A stretch of DNA of 64,000 nucleotides from Symbiodinium natans (lineage: Eukaryota > Sar > Dinophyceae > Suessiales > Symbiodiniaceae): positions 170,001 through 234,000 of the forward strand of contig CAJNDS010002333.1 in NCBI GenBank assembly GCA_905221605.1. Direction: 5' to 3'. Numbering within the stretch: position 1 is the first letter of the stretch; every line of letters begins with the position of its first letter. Below the pieces are notes generated by a model. It was not told the origin of the DNA. It worked only from the letters and a program-made list of their open reading frames with translations, and made no database searches. Both the position numbers and the translations under genes were made by a program. Positions 37,699 to 47,883 of this stretch are shown in pieces.

Positions 37699-38016
37699 GT
37701 TTAGGGTTTAGGGTTGACGGTTTAGGATTTAGGGTTACGCGGTGGGTACGTGGCTCTCGAACGCGCTTATGGATATTCCCGTGTTGAACCCGCTATGAGC
37801 CCGTACAAGCCACCTCCAAACCCTAAACCCTAAACCGTAAACTCTAAACCCTAAACCCTAAGCCCTAAGGCCCTAAGCCCTATGCCCTAAACCCTAAACC
37901 TTTAAACCCTAAACCCTAAACCCTAAACCCCTAAACCCTAAACCCTAAACCCTAAAACCCTGAACCCTGAACCCGGAACCCTGAACCCTAAACCCTACAC
38001 CTTAAACCCAGCCCAG

Positions 38017-38091
38017 AGGCCCTGGCTTCGAAGATGTCCGGGTCGTTGATGGCTCGCAGCTTCAAAGCTACGAGGACTGGTGCGAGTTCGG
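38017..38091 (+). CDS. Gene E exon
   Basis: Acceptor CAGCCCAG, 1 nt in / 2 nt out, donor GTTTAGGG. GPGFEDVRVVDGSQLQSYED then WCEF is strongly protein-like. Not recognised. Confidence 0.7.
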
Positions 38092-38376
38092 GTTTAGGGC
38101 CCCTAAACCCTAAACCCTAAACCCTAAACCCTAAACCCTAAACCCTAAACCCTAAACCCTAAACCCTACATCCTCAACCCCACTGTAGATCCTAAACCCA
38201 AAATCCTTAAACCCTAATACCTAAACCCTACACCCTCCGCCCTAAACCCCTTTCCAACGGGCATCCTCTCTTAGTTGTCCTTGACGGATTCTTAAGTATC
38301 CTAAACCCTAAACCCGCCTAAGCCCGATAAGAATACGTGTCACTGCCCATGAACCTCCAAGTAGCTGGCACGCCAG

Positions 38377-38457
38377 GACTTTTGTGCCCTTCGTGGCGAG
38401 CAGCATGGCTGCAGCACAGCTCGCTCGAGCCAATGAGTGGCTCCTGAGTAGACTCGG
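38377..38457 (+). CDS. Gene E exon
   Basis: Acceptor CACGCCAG, 1 nt in (fits 38091) / 2 nt out, donor GTTTAGGG. TFVPFVASSMAAAQLARANE then WLLSRL. The frame stays open beyond the donor to about 38560, so a retained form is possible. Confidence 0.7.
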
Positions 38458-38709
38458 GTTTAGGGTTTCGGGCCCAGTTTCGGGTGTGCCAGTCATTGCC
38501 TCAAAGTCGGCAGAAGAACCCGCGCAACTTGGCAACAATAATCGCCGGCAAGGTGCCGTATCCTAAGCTCCGGAAATCACTAAACCTCTCAAGCCCGTAG
38601 CCCTAAATCCCGAAACCTAACTGACCCGAACTAAGCCGTAAAATTCTCGGCCTTGTGCGCCCCTTGTTTTCGTAAACCCCCAAACATCTTTGCGAACTTC
38701 ACCCCGAAG

Positions 38710-38766
38710 TCGATCACCCTGAGGGCTGTGGATGAGCCGCTGCTCATCAGGCTCGGGCGATCAGGG
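38710..38766 (+). CDS. Gene E candidate exon
   Basis: Acceptor CCCGAAG, donor GGG|GTATGC, phase 0/0: SITLRAVDEPLLIRLGRSG. The phase does not fit 38457, so an exon may be missing. Confidence 0.5.
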
Positions 38767-39497
38767 GTATGCAGGGCCTTTCAAAGATAAATATCTTCCA
38801 AACCCTCCGGTACGAATTTGCTTCGACCTTGGCTAGGTTGGTTTTTGGGACATTTGTATTTTCCTTATTTGGGTTCATAAGGGGCCCTATACAAAAATAT
38901 TTTTCAGAGGGTTTAAAGGCCAACCCAGTTGCTTTCGGAGTGCGAGTGTGGGGTAAAGGCCGCATGAAATGGCTACGGCTTCGAGAACTGCACCCACAGT
39001 GTAGCTATACTTGACTACCCAGCTGCAGCGTCTTTCATGCCTGTGCCCGTGTGCTTGTCAACGTCCACACCTCCATTCCTCAACGTCTCGTTCATGGCGA
39101 CATGGGCCTGGCTCCAGATAGTGTTTCTTTGCGTATTTAAGGCGAACTACCCATACACTTATGGTCCCTTGGTGGGTACCTTAAATACGAGGCGCCACCT
39201 TCTAGTAAGGACCCCAAAAAGGACGAAGACACCCTTTCAGGGTTTACAGGGTTTACAGGGTTTATTGGGTTTATAGGGTTTATAGGGCTTATACGGCTTA
39301 CAGGGTCTAGCGTTTATAGGGTTTAGGGTTCAGGGTTTAGGGCTCGGAGTGTAACGGCGGCCGTCTCTTGGGCGCCCTAAACCCTAAACCCTAAACCCTA
39401 AACCCTAAACCCTAAACCCTAAACCCTAAACCCTAAACCCTAGACCCTAGACCCTAAACCCCTAAGCCCTAAACCCTAACCCTGAACCCTAAACCAG

Positions 39498-39570
39498 GAG
39501 CGCGGCCTTTGCGGAGAGGGGGTCCTCTTATGAGCTGGATACGCTGGCGGCTCCTTGGGATCAAAGGGCC
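39498..39570 (+). CDS. Gene E exon
   Basis: Acceptor AAACCAG, 1 nt in / 0 out, donor GTTTAGGG. SAAFAERGSSYELDTLAAPW. The following intron is almost wholly TTTAGGGG. Confidence 0.65.
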
Positions 39571-39757
39571 GTTTAGGGTTTAGGGGTTTAGGGGTTTAGG
39601 GGTTTAGGGGTTTAGGGGTTTAGGGGTTTAGGGGTTTAGGGGTTTAGGGGTTTAGGGGTTTAGGGGTTTAGGGGTTTAGGGGTTTAGGGGTTTAGGGGTT
39701 TAGGGGTTTAAGGGTTTAGGGTTTAGGGTTGAGGGTTTAGGGTGTCTGGTTTTGCAG
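39571..39757 (+). repeat. Intron made of (TTTAGGGG)n
   Basis: About 18 octamer units and a few heptamers fill the gap between two phase-matched gene E exons. Confidence 0.9.
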
Positions 39758-39820
39758 GGTCACAGTTCCCCCAGCCTCCCTCAAGAGGATTTTGGAGGCT
39801 TGTCAAGATCTTACCTACGG
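39758..39820 (+). CDS. Gene E exon
   Basis: Acceptor GGTTTTGCAG, phase 0/0, donor CGG|GTTTAGGG. GHSSPSLPQEDFGGLSRSYL. Confidence 0.65.
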
Positions 39821-40120
39821 GTTTAGGGTTTAGGGCTTGTAGAGTTTAGGGTTTGTAGAGTTTAGTGTTTGTCGACTTTAGTGTTCGTAGAGTTCAGAGT
39901 TTGTAGAGTTCAGGGTTTGTAGAGTTCAGGGTTTGCAGAGAATAGGGTTTAGGGTGGAAGGTTCAGGGGGTAGTTGTTATTTGGGGTTTAGGGTTGAGGC
40001 TGTAGGGTGTAGGGTATCGGGGGTAGTTCTAACTTGGGGTTGCAGGTAGGAGAAAGACCATTTTGGGGCACTTCCCCCTAATCCCTACACCCTAAAGTAG
40101 ACGTAGCCTTGGCCACAAAG

Positions 40121-40186
40121 CATGGGTTTAGTGGTGGGGCAGCTGATCCGCAGGCCGTAGCGCAAGCGCTCCCGCAAGGGTCAACA
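40121..40186 (+). CDS. Gene E exon
   Basis: Acceptor CCACAAAG, phase 0/0, donor ACA|GTGGGA. HGFSGGAADPQAVAQALPQG. Confidence 0.65.
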
Positions 40187-40326
40187 GTGGGATTTATGTC
40201 TCTATAGGAAACAGGGTTCAGGGTTCAGGGTTTAGGGTTTCGGGTTTAGGGTTTAGGGTTTAGGGTTTAGGGCATCTGCTTCCGACCTGGCGTGCGGTTG
40301 TCTTGCTTCATTTTCCCTGCGCCCAG

Positions 40327-40407
40327 GAACAGCTGAAGGATGTGCTGCTGCCGCAGAAATCCATGCCTGAGCCTCATTGCCCCAAGGAGCCAAGAAGCCA
40401 TATGGGG
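40327..40407 (+). CDS. Gene E exon
   Basis: Acceptor TGCGCCCAG, phase 0/0. EQLKDVLLPQKSMPEPHCPK. The donor G|GTTTACG is the edge of a repeat-family motif (GGGGGTTTACGAAAAT), so a repeat element supplies the splice site. Confidence 0.65.
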
Positions 40408-40677
40408 GTTTACGAAAATCAGGGACCCCTTCTACAGACCCCAACAGCCCCATAAAATGGGTTCTCAGAAACTACGGTCCCTTTTTTGGGTGTCCTAAAC
40501 ATTAGGGGCCGCCTTATAATAGCGACCCCAGCAGGAACCACAATCTAGAGAAATGGCCATATGCCTTGTACTTGTAAGATCGGGCACCGATCGCTGCGCC
40601 AACGCTGCGTTAAAGGAAAGAGTCGATGGGAATCCAGATGGCTTGTAGCCATAGTTTCCCCCTACTTACCATCGCAG

Positions 40678-40704
40678 TTCAAGCTACCCATGAGCCTCCA
40701 AGCA
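40678..40704 (+). CDS. Gene E weak short exon
   Basis: Acceptor CCATCGCAG, FKLPMSLQA, donor GCA|GTCCGA, phase 0/0. It fits 40407 but not the next exon. Confidence 0.3.
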
Positions 40705-40846
40705 GTCCGAGCTTGCGATTTGCAAACCCTAAACCCTAAACCCTGAACCCTGAACCCTAGACCCTAAACCCTCAACCCTCAACCCTCAACTATCAAACCC
40801 TAAACCCTAAACCCTAAACCCTAAACCCTAAGCCCAGAACCGCAAG

Positions 40847-40920
40847 ATTTTCCTCAGAAGTGCAGGGGTTGCAGGACTTGCTTGGACTTGAAAAGCTGGG
40901 CTTCCATTCTGAACTTGAGG
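40847..40920 (+). CDS. Gene E exon, Cys-rich
   Basis: Acceptor CCGCAAG, 2 nt in / 0 out, donor AGG|GTGTAG. FPQKCRGCRTCLDLKSWASI has a C-x2-C-x2-C cluster that may bind metal. Confidence 0.5.
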
Positions 40921-41185
40921 GTGTAGGATGAGTCCTCAACCCTCCACCCTAAGCCCTATCAGCCCGAAGTCTTAAAGTTTAAGACATGCCCTATACCCTA
41001 AACCCAAAACGCTATACCTAAACCCTAAACCCTAAACCCTAAACCCTAAACCTAAACCCTAAACCCTAAACCCTAAACCCTGAACCCTGAACCCTAAACC
41101 CTAAACCCTAAACCCTAAACCCTAAACCCTAAACCCTGAACCCTGAACCCTAAACCCTAAACCCTAAACCCTAAACCTTCCCCAG

Positions 41186-41254
41186 ACAGTTTTGAAGCCA
41201 ACAGCTTTGGGATGGAACCTGAGACTGGGCAGCCTAGCGATTCTACTTCCTTGG
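41186..41254 (+). CDS. Gene E exon, frame ambiguous
   Basis: Acceptor TTCCCCAG, donor TGG|GTTTAGGG. Phase-0 frame TVLKPTALGWNLRLGS fits 40920; the alternative SFEANSFGMEPETGQPSD looks as good. Confidence 0.45.
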
Positions 41255-41678
41255 GTTTAGGGTTTAGGGTTTAGGGTTTAGGGTTTAGGGTTCAGGGTTT
41301 AGGGTTCAGGGTTCAGGGTTCAGGGTTCAGGGTTTAGGGTTAGGGCTTAGGGCTTCGGGGTCGGGAGTTTGTTTGCTCTGACAGGCTTGTAGGTGGGTGA
41401 GAAGCCACAAACAAGGCGTTAGCCGTAAGCCCCCCAAGTTCCAAGCCCCAACCCCCAAACCCCAAGCCCCAAACCCCAAACCCCAGACACAAGACCCAAA
41501 ACACTACAAACCCTAAATCCTAATCCCTGAACCGTAAACCCTAAACCCTAAACCCTAAACCCTAAACCCTAAACCCTAAACCCTAAACCCTAAACCCTAA
41601 ACCCTAAACCCTAAACCCTAAACCCTAAACCCTAAACCCTAAACCCTAAACCCGCCAAACCCCGAACGTTCGTGCCAG

Positions 41679-41757
41679 GTCTGCGAAGCAAGGGGCTCGG
41701 TCTGCTTCGGGCTGCACACTGCTGGTGGCGGATCAAGGCCACATTTCAGGACAAAGG
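41679..41757 (+). CDS. Gene E exon, frame ambiguous
   Basis: Acceptor CGTGCCAG, donor G|GTTTCC. All three frames are open; phase-0 VCEARGSVCFGLHTAGGG fits both neighbours. Confidence 0.4.
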
Positions 41758-42156
41758 GTTTCCAGGGTTTCCAGGGTTTCCAGATTTTAGGGTTTAGGGT
41801 TTAGGGCTCTTCGGCTACTGACGCGAATCAGGGTTTGGGGTTTAGGGTTTAGGCTTTGGGGTTTGGGGTTTAGGGTGTAGGACATTGGCTTAGAAGCCCT
41901 GATCCCTGAAAGACCAAAACGCTCAAGCACTCCAAGCCCAGAGCCCTTAACCCCAAAGCCGTGAACCTTCTGCACCCCAAGCCCTAAACCCTAAACCCCG
42001 AACCCCAAACCCGAAACCCTAAACCCTAAACCCTAAACCCGAAACCCTAGACTCTAAACCCTAAACCCTAGACCCTAGACCCTAAACCCTAACCCTAAAC
42101 CCTAAACCCTAAACCATAAACCCTGAGCCCTGAGCCCTAAGCCCTGATCCTTCCAG

Positions 42157-42224
42157 CGGCAGGCTCGGACAGCGTTCTTGCAGCCAAGCCGCAGTCCTGG
42201 GACCCTCAAGGCTCTTCCTTAAGG
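42157..42224 (+). CDS. Gene E exon
   Basis: Acceptor CTTCCAG, 2 nt in / 0 out. AGSDSVLAAKPQSWDPQGSS, donor AGG|GTTTGAG. Confidence 0.45.
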
Positions 42225-42539
42225 GTTTGAGGTTTAGGGTTTAGGGTATGAGGTTTAGAGTTTAGGGTTTGGGGTTAGGGTTTAGGGTTTAGGGTTTAGG
42301 GTTTAGGGTTTATGGTTGGGTTTAGGCAAGCCCTTGGCATGTCTGAGTTTAAAGGCTTAGGGTTTCGACCCGGGAGGTCAGGAGGTTTTCGGGTCGGTTT
42401 AGGGTCTCTGAGTTTAGTAGGTGCCAAGGAGTCCAATAGAGTGTGGCAGATACTACAGGGTTTGAGGGTTAGGGTTTAGGGTTTGGGGTTTAGCGTTTGG
42501 GGTTTGGGGTTTAGGGTTTAGGGTTCAGGGTTTCAAGAG

Positions 42540-42597
42540 GTTCTGGCTCAACTCAATGTTTCAATGCATAGGCAATGATCCTGCGAGCACGCACGAC
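42540..42597 (+). CDS. Gene E exon
   Basis: Acceptor TTCAAGAG, 1 nt in / 0 out, canonical donor GAC|GTAAGC. FWLNSMFQCIGNDPASTHD. Confidence 0.6.
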
Positions 42598-42647
42598 GTA
42601 AGCCCCTTCCACACAGATGCTGGAAGGTTCTTGCCACATGTGGGGGT

Positions 42648-42757
42648 TGCCGAAATTCGGGGTACCTTACTGGGGTCCTTATTTCAAAGGAATTTTACTA
42701 TTTGGGGGTTTATATTCAGGGTCCCTTATTTTCGTAAACCCCCGTGTAGACATGGAA
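42648..42757. mobile_element. MITE-like element, family GGGGGTTTACGAAAAT
   Basis: Left end TGTGGGGGTTGCCGAAATTC and right end TTTTCGTAAACCCCCGTGT are inverted. Single matching ends occur at 17925, 38673 and 40402. It lies in the intron 42598-42861. Confidence 0.6.
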
Positions 42758-42861
42758 ACCTCATGAAGGGAGCCACAGCATCTCAACACTTGTGCACTCT
42801 CAATCAACGCTAACTATTGCGAGCCTCATGAATCTCACACGGTGAGGCTGTTCCTTCGCAG

Positions 42862-42920
42862 ATCTTGTGCAGCGAATTCAAGAAGGCTCCAAGCTCTACC
42901 TCACCACTCGCTCAGGCGGG
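42862..42920 (+). CDS. Gene E exon
   Basis: Acceptor TTCCTTCGCAG, phase 0 in (fits 42597) / 2 nt out. ILCSEFKKAPSSTSPLAQA, donor GTTACA. Confidence 0.6.
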
Positions 42921-43334
42921 GTTACACAGCCTAATTCAATAGTTTCCAGTTTTAGGCTTTGAGGTCATTAGGGTTTAGGGTTAAGGATTTCATGCACCCA
43001 ACTGCTTCACACGTAAGCGTCAGACCCAAGACCCGCGCCCCCCCCCCCCCCCAAAAAAAAAAAAAACAAAAAACAAAAAAAACAGAATACCAACATCAAA
43101 TGTAAACAACAACGAGAAACCAACATGACAAGCAAACTCTAAACCCTAACCCTAAACCCTAAACCCTAAACCCTAAACCCCCCTAACCCCGAAACCCTAA
43201 CCCCTAACCCCTAAACCCTAACCCCTAAACCCTAAACCCTAAACCCTAAACCCTAAACCCTAAACCCTAAACCCTAAACCCTAAACCCTAAACCCTAAAC
43301 CCTAAGCCCTAAACCCTAAACCCTAAACCCGAAG

Positions 43335-43366
43335 GACCTCTCACGCCCGAGTTCTGGACTCACCTG
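43335..43366 (+). CDS. Gene E short exon
   Basis: Acceptor CCCGAAG, 1 nt in / 1 nt out, TSHARVLDSP, donor G|GTACTC at the edge of an inverted-repeat element. Fits both neighbours. Confidence 0.5.
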
Positions 43367-43665
43367 GTACTCTGAGCCCAATGGTACCCTTCGGCCCCTT
43401 TTTTGGGGGGGTTCAAGGCTCCCTTCTGAAAGTGCCCTTAGGGTTTAGGGTTTAGGGTTTAGGGTTTAGGGTTTAGGGTTTAGGGTTTAGGGTTTAGGGT
43501 TTAGGGTTCAGGGCTGCCAAGCTAAGCTAAGGTGCGGAGTGGGTTCCCTTATAATCCCCTTAGAGCCCAAAAAAACCCTAAACCCTAAACCCTAAGCCCT
43601 AAACCCTAAACACTAAACCCTAAGCCCTACGCCCTAAGCCCTAAACCCTAAGCCCTCCCAACAAG

Positions 43666-43790
43666 CCACGAACACTGCGAAGCCTGGCGAGGCAAGGGCG
43701 CAGTTCATCGCTCGGGGCCGGCACTGCACTTTACAGCTGCGGGCGACGATGCAGGGCAAGATGTGGTGGTGCCTTGTTTGCGGAATTGGG
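43666..43790 (+). CDS. Gene E exon
   Basis: Acceptor CCAACAAG, 2 nt in / 0 out, donor GGG|GTTAGGG. TNTAKPGEARAQFIARGRHC then TLQLRATMQGKMWWCLVCG. The C-x2-C could be half of a zinc site. Confidence 0.65.
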
Positions 43791-44269
43791 GTTAGGGTTT
43801 AAGGTTTAGGGTTTAGGTTTTAGGGTTTAGGGTTTAGGGTTTAGGGTTTAGGGTTTAGGGTTTAGGGCTAAGGGGCGAGGGCTTAGGGGTTTAAGGGTAC
43901 AGGCTTTGCTTGCGAGGTGGCCCGCAACCCGAAACTTGGAGCCTGAAACCCAGTGTTGTCTTTCTACCAGAAAAGAATACAAAAACAAGAATAGCCCTAT
44001 ATTACCCTGAATAAGGAAGAACGTTTTTTTTCCTATTTTTCGGAGTGCTGAAGCAATCAGTAGCTTTGGAGCTGGCGGGCCTATAGTTGAGGCCAGACTG
44101 AACCTTTCAAGCCCCATCAGCTTCAGGTATGGAAGGCTTTGCCTCGTTCGTTTCTGAACCAAACCCCCCGTTAATATGGGAAGCCTTAGAAAGCATTTTA
44201 AGGCGCCACAAGAGCGCTTGGGCCCAACGTCGGTACCTTTCTTCTTGTAGGAGGGCTTCTAGAGTTTAG

Positions 44270-44346
44270 GGTTGTACGTCCCATGGCACCAAGGGGGATT
44301 TCCCTTCTGCTCCCACTTTGCTGGGGAGCTGCATCTCTCTCTATAC
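44270..44346 (+). CDS. Gene E or next gene, exon
   Basis: Acceptor TTTAG|GG in a heptamer-like motif, donor TAC|GTGAGT. YVPWHQGGFPFCSHFAGELH. In another frame ATG 44284 starts MAPRGISLLLPLCWGAASLS, a signal-peptide-like run, but its phase does not fit the next exon. Confidence 0.6.
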
Positions 44347-44398
44347 GTGAGTAGGGTTTCAGGGTTTGGGGTTTATATGTGGGTTTAGGTTCCTTCAG

Positions 44399-44461
44399 GT
44401 CCGTGCATTGATGCCGCGTGACTCGGCTGCAAATGTGAAGCGCGTGTCAGCTTTGGCTGAG
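44399..44461 (+). CDS. Gene E exon
   Basis: Acceptor TTCCTTCAG, phase 0/0, donor GAG|GTTGGC. VRALMPRDSAANVKRVSALA. Confidence 0.6.
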
Positions 44462-44617
44462 GTTGGCAACACTTGACCCCCCCAAACTCCAAGCCCTTGG
44501 GGTTTGGGGTTTTGGGCTTTGGGGTTTGGGGGACTTAGAGCTTAGGGCATCTTGGGTGCAGGGATTAGCCTAGAGGGTTCAGGGTTTTGTTTTGGGGACT
44601 TTGTTGTGTTTGTGCAG

Positions 44618-44662
44618 AAGTGGTGCTTGTGGATCTTGGGCGGAAATCGTGTCCAGCAGTGC
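44618..44662 (+). CDS. Gene E exon
   Basis: Acceptor TTTGTGCAG, phase 0/0, donor TGC|GTTTAATG. KWCLWILGGNRVQQC. Confidence 0.55.
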
Positions 44663-44914
44663 GTTTAATGGCTTGAATGAGACGTGCTTAGCCTAGCTGT
44701 GCGGTCGGAAGGCTCTAACCCCCCGCAAACCCCAAACCCCAAACCCCAAACCCCAAAGCCCAAACCCCAAACCCCAAACCCCAGACCCCAAACCCCAAAC
44801 TCCAAACCCCAAACCCCAAACGGCCCAAACCCCAAACCCCAAACCCTAAGCCCTAAACCCTAAACCCCAAGCCCCAAACCTTTTCACCCCAAGCCTACAC
44901 CCTACATCTTCGAG

Positions 44915-45018
44915 GCGTTCCCTTCCCGAAGCTGCTGCCAGAGGGCGTCAGCTTTCAAGTCGCAGCTTGCCCCAAAGGCCCCAAAGGGCATCGAAGGGCC
45001 CCAAAAGGGCCCCAAAGG
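44915..45018 (+). CDS. Gene E exon, frame ambiguous
   Basis: Acceptor ATCTTCGAG, donor GTTTAGGG. Phase-0 frame AFPSRSCCQRASAFKSQLAP fits both sides (2 nt out); an alternative frame VPFPKLLPEGVSFQVAACPK also looks coding. Confidence 0.45.
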
Positions 45019-45507
45019 GTTTAGGGTTTAGGGTTTAGGGTTTAGGGTTTAGGGTTTAGGGTTTAGGGTACGAATGACACTGCTAGTGTGGGGATTCGGG
45101 CTTCGGGTTGAATGCGCGTGATATGCGTCTTGGCAATCTCAATAGCAGCCATGAAGGTCATCATCATCATCATCATGTTTTGAAACACGTAGCCGTCGCA
45201 AACATCGCACCAACACAAGCCATTGCGATGACAATGATAATGCTAGGATCCCGTGAGCGTGCTTTGGCAGAGTCCGGGCGGATGTTGAGGAACATACTCG
45301 TAGGTTCAGGGTTGTAAGGTTATCCCAAACCCTCGAGAGGTTTAGGATTATGAGGACTTAGAGTACCTTGCAATTTGGTTAAGTCCCTTGGCATCAGCCC
45401 GGGAGGTAGAGTATCCCTAAACCCTAAACCCTAAACCCTAAACCCTAAACCCTAAACCCTAAACCCTAAACCCTAAACCCTAAACAAGCCCCTGAACCTC
45501 CGAGTAG

Positions 45508-45592
45508 GGCTTCCAGGCCTTCTGGGTCGGCGCAGCTGGAAACAACTTCGGCGGTTGCCTCAGTTTTTGCAGAGCTTGAGTCGACTAGAAGG
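45508..45592 (+). CDS. Gene E exon
   Basis: Acceptor CCGAGTAG, 1 nt in / 0 out, donor AGG|GTTTAGGG. ASRPSGSAQLETTSAVASVF then AELESTR. Confidence 0.55.
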
Positions 45593-45697
45593 GTTTAGGG
45601 TTTAGGGTTTAGGGTTTAGGGTTTAGGGTAGGGTTTAAGGTTTAAGGTTCAGGGTTTAGGGTTTAGGGTTTAGGGTTTAGGGCTTAGGGGTTAGGAC

Positions 45698-45799
45698 TAC
45701 AGGGGCCTTAATAATTAGAATAGGGTTTTGGGGTTTTTTATAGTATAATTACAAAGGGACCATAAGGGAATACTGTTAGTAATTATTCCGACCCCTATA
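45698..45799. mobile_element. MITE-like element, family ACAGGGGYC, copy 3
   Basis: Ends TACAGGGGCCTTAATAATTA and AATTATTCCGACCCCTATA. Interior TACAAAGGGACCATAAGGGA matches the other copies inverted. In the intron 45593-45871. Confidence 0.8.
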
Positions 45800-45871
45800 T
45801 TAGGCAGTCTAGGGTTGAGGTTTACTTTGGGGTGGGGCTTCGTGTGATCAACCCGTGTCGTGTGGAGACAG

Positions 45872-45960
45872 GAACAAGCAGCAACTGCTGCAAGCCTTTC
45901 CCTGCCCCCCGCTTCTTCTCTCCGCCTCACAAGAGTGGGGGCTTGTTGTGCTCTCTGGCT
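45872..45960 (+). CDS. Gene E exon
   Basis: Acceptor GGAGACAG, phase 0 in (fits 45592) / 2 nt out, donor GTCAGT. EQAATAASLSLPPASSLRLT. Confidence 0.6.
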
Positions 45961-46058
45961 GTCAGTCCCTAAACCCTAAACCCTAAACCCTAAACCCTAA
46001 ACCCTAAACCCTAAACCTAAACCCTAAACCCTAAACCCCAAACCCTGGCGTCAAAGAG

Positions 46059-46173
46059 TCAAAGCGGCAGGTTTGCATTCCGACCTCTTCTCGGAGCAGT
46101 TCCTGTGCCAACACCAGGCATGGCCCTTCTCTGCAGATTCGACGTCTCTTTGCATTGGCTTTCGGGATCCATG
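46059..46173 (+). CDS. Gene E exon
   Basis: Acceptor CAAAGAG, 1 nt in (fits 45960) / 0 out, donor ATG|GTATAC. QSGRFAFRPLLGAVPVPTPG then MALLCRFDVSLHWLSGSM. The next intron is a MITE. Confidence 0.7.
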
Positions 46174-46189
46174 GTATACCACAGGGGCC

Positions 46190-46277
46190 TAAAGAATAGG
46201 GTTTTTGGGGAGTTATTCTAGTATAAGTATAGAGGGACCAGAAGGGAACACTGTTCGTAGTAATTCCGACCCCTGTA
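46190..46277. mobile_element. MITE-like element, family ACAGGGGYC, copy 4, forming an intron
   Basis: Ends CACAGGGGCCTAAAGAATAG and AGTAATTCCGACCCCTGTA. It makes up nearly all of a 111-bp intron (46174-46284) between two well-supported exons in matching phase. Confidence 0.8.
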
Positions 46278-46284
46278 TTACCAG

Positions 46285-46407
46285 CTGAGGATTTTGGAGG
46301 GTTTAGGGAGGCAAGTAGCTCCTTGTCAGGGAACCAAAGAAGTTCTCCTTCTCCTGCCGGATGACGCGGCAGCTGTGGATCCGCTCCTTGGGGCAACTTC
46401 TAGTGGT
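46285..46407 (+). CDS. Gene E exon
   Basis: Acceptor TATTACCAG at the far side of the MITE, phase 0/0, canonical donor GGT|GTGAGT. LRILEGLGRQVAPCQGTKEV then LLLLPDDAAAVDPLLGATSS. A long uninterrupted frame; family not recognised. Confidence 0.75.
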
Positions 46408-46492
46408 GTGAGTACACATCCTAAGCCGTGAGTTCCGAGCCCTAAGCCCTCAGCCCTATCTTAGGGAGTTGAGTATTCAGCCCTGAACTCAG

Positions 46493-46604
46493 TGCAAAGA
46501 CGCAGTATGCCAGCGGCTTCTCCGCAACCTGCGCCATCAGTTGCCAAGTGTGCAGGCCATGTTTGTGCTTACAGGGAGCTCGGGCCCCTTACAATCCTTT
46601 AAGG
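46493..46604 (+). CDS. Gene E exon
   Basis: Acceptor CTGAACTCAG, phase 0 in / 1 nt out, donor G|GTAGAT. CKDAVCQRLLRNLRHQLPSV then QAMFVLTGSSGPLQSFK. Confidence 0.7.
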
Positions 46605-46650
46605 GTAGATGATACAGGGTACGGGTACCTCGTTCCCGCATTCCCTGCAA
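46605..46650. mobile_element. Degraded MITE arm, family TAGGGAATG
   Basis: GGGTACCTCGTTCCCGCATT then CCCTGC matches the right arm of 50108-50215; the left arm is lost. It starts at the proposed donor 46605. Confidence 0.5.
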
Positions 46651-46679
46651 AGAACCAGAAGGAGGGCTTCAGGGTTGAG

Positions 46680-46778
46680 GCTCGAATCTCCAGCGCGCTG
46701 AAACTCTCAGGTTTCCCTTCTTGCGGAGTCCCCTATGGTACAAGTCACAGTCGCGTTCGGATGCTCAGATGCAGATGA
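46680..46778 (+). CDS. Gene E exon
   Basis: Acceptor GGTTGAG, 2 nt in / 1 nt out, canonical donor A|GTAAGC. SNLQRAETLRFPFLRSPLWY then KSQSRSDAQMQM. Confidence 0.6.
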   Translation, partial: ARISSALKLSGFPSCGVPYGTSHSRVRMLRCR

Positions 46779-47211
46779 GTAAGCCCCAAAACCCCAAGCA
46801 AGCCCCAAACCCCAGTCCGAAACCCCTAGAACCCTCGAATCACCCTTAAGATGAGGCACTAATGAAACATTACTTAAGCTCCAATTAACCCTTAACTAGA
46901 AACCGAACAAACCCGAAGCAAATCCTAATGACACCCAAAATGAACGCAACAACAAAAACCTAAACCCAAACTACAGCCCAAAGCAAGCCCTAAATGAACC
47001 CTAATCAGAACCCAACTAAACCCAAATGAACCCCAACATGATCCCTAGTGAAACCCTAAACCCTAAACCCTAAGCCCTAAGCCCTAAGCCCTAAACCCTA
47101 AACCCTAAACCCTAAACCCTAGACCCTAAACCCTAAACCCTAAACCCTTCATCCGAGCACTGCACTGAACGAAGTTGGGATCGATAGGCACGGGGCCTCC
47201 ATCATCTGCAG

Positions 47212-47276
47212 GAACACCTGAGTGTAAGCCTACCGACTGGGCAACAAGAACCCCCAAGCAAGCGCCAGACATCTAA
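47212..47276 (+). CDS. Gene E probable terminal exon
   Basis: Acceptor TCATCTGCAG, 2 nt in (fits 46778). TPECKPTDWATRTPKQAPDI then TAA at 47274-47276. Confidence 0.55.
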
Positions 47277-47883
47277 AAAAGGTCATTGGGGTTGTAAAAA
47301 AGGCCCTAAACCCTAAACCCGAAACCCGAAACCCTAAACCCTAAACCCTAAACCCTAAACCCTAAACCCTAAACCCTAAAACCACAAAGGTCTCACGGCT
47401 GCGGCAGCGGAGCGGCGGTCGACGCGCCGTCATCCAGCCTGGGGATGCCCCTCTTGCGGGCTTCTTTTAGGGGTTTTGGGGTTTTGGGGTTTTGGGGTTT
47501 AGGGTTTAGGGTTAGGGTTTAGGGTTTAGGGTTTAGGGTTTAGGGTTTAGGGTTTAGGGTTTTTGGGCTTTAGGGTTGAGGTGTTTAGGGGCTTACCGTT
47601 TGGGGGTTGAGGGTTTCGGGTTAGGGCTTTGTTTTGGGGCGTTTAGAGGGTTTCAGCGCTTTAGGGTTTCAGTAGGGTTTCGGGTTTGGCGTTTAGGGTT
47701 TAGGGTTGAGGGTTTAGGGCTTTAGGGTTTTTAGGGGTTTAGGGTTTCAGGGCTTCGGGGTGTACGTTTTGTTTTTTTTGTTTAGGGTTTCGGAACTTTA
47801 GGGTTAGGGCTTTATAGGGGATTTGGGCTTTAGGGAAATAGGGCTTTCCGGCTTCAGGGTTTTCTTGTTCTAGGGTTTAGGTG

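Noticed and set aside
40561-40625. Possible tRNA-like sequence
   Set aside because: I could not form an acceptor stem or a T-loop with the usual GTTCGA motif.
44284-44346. A secreted-protein first exon with signal peptide
   Set aside because: Hydrophobic run is convincing, but its 1-nt-out phase gives a stop in the next exon; the overlapping frame fits instead.
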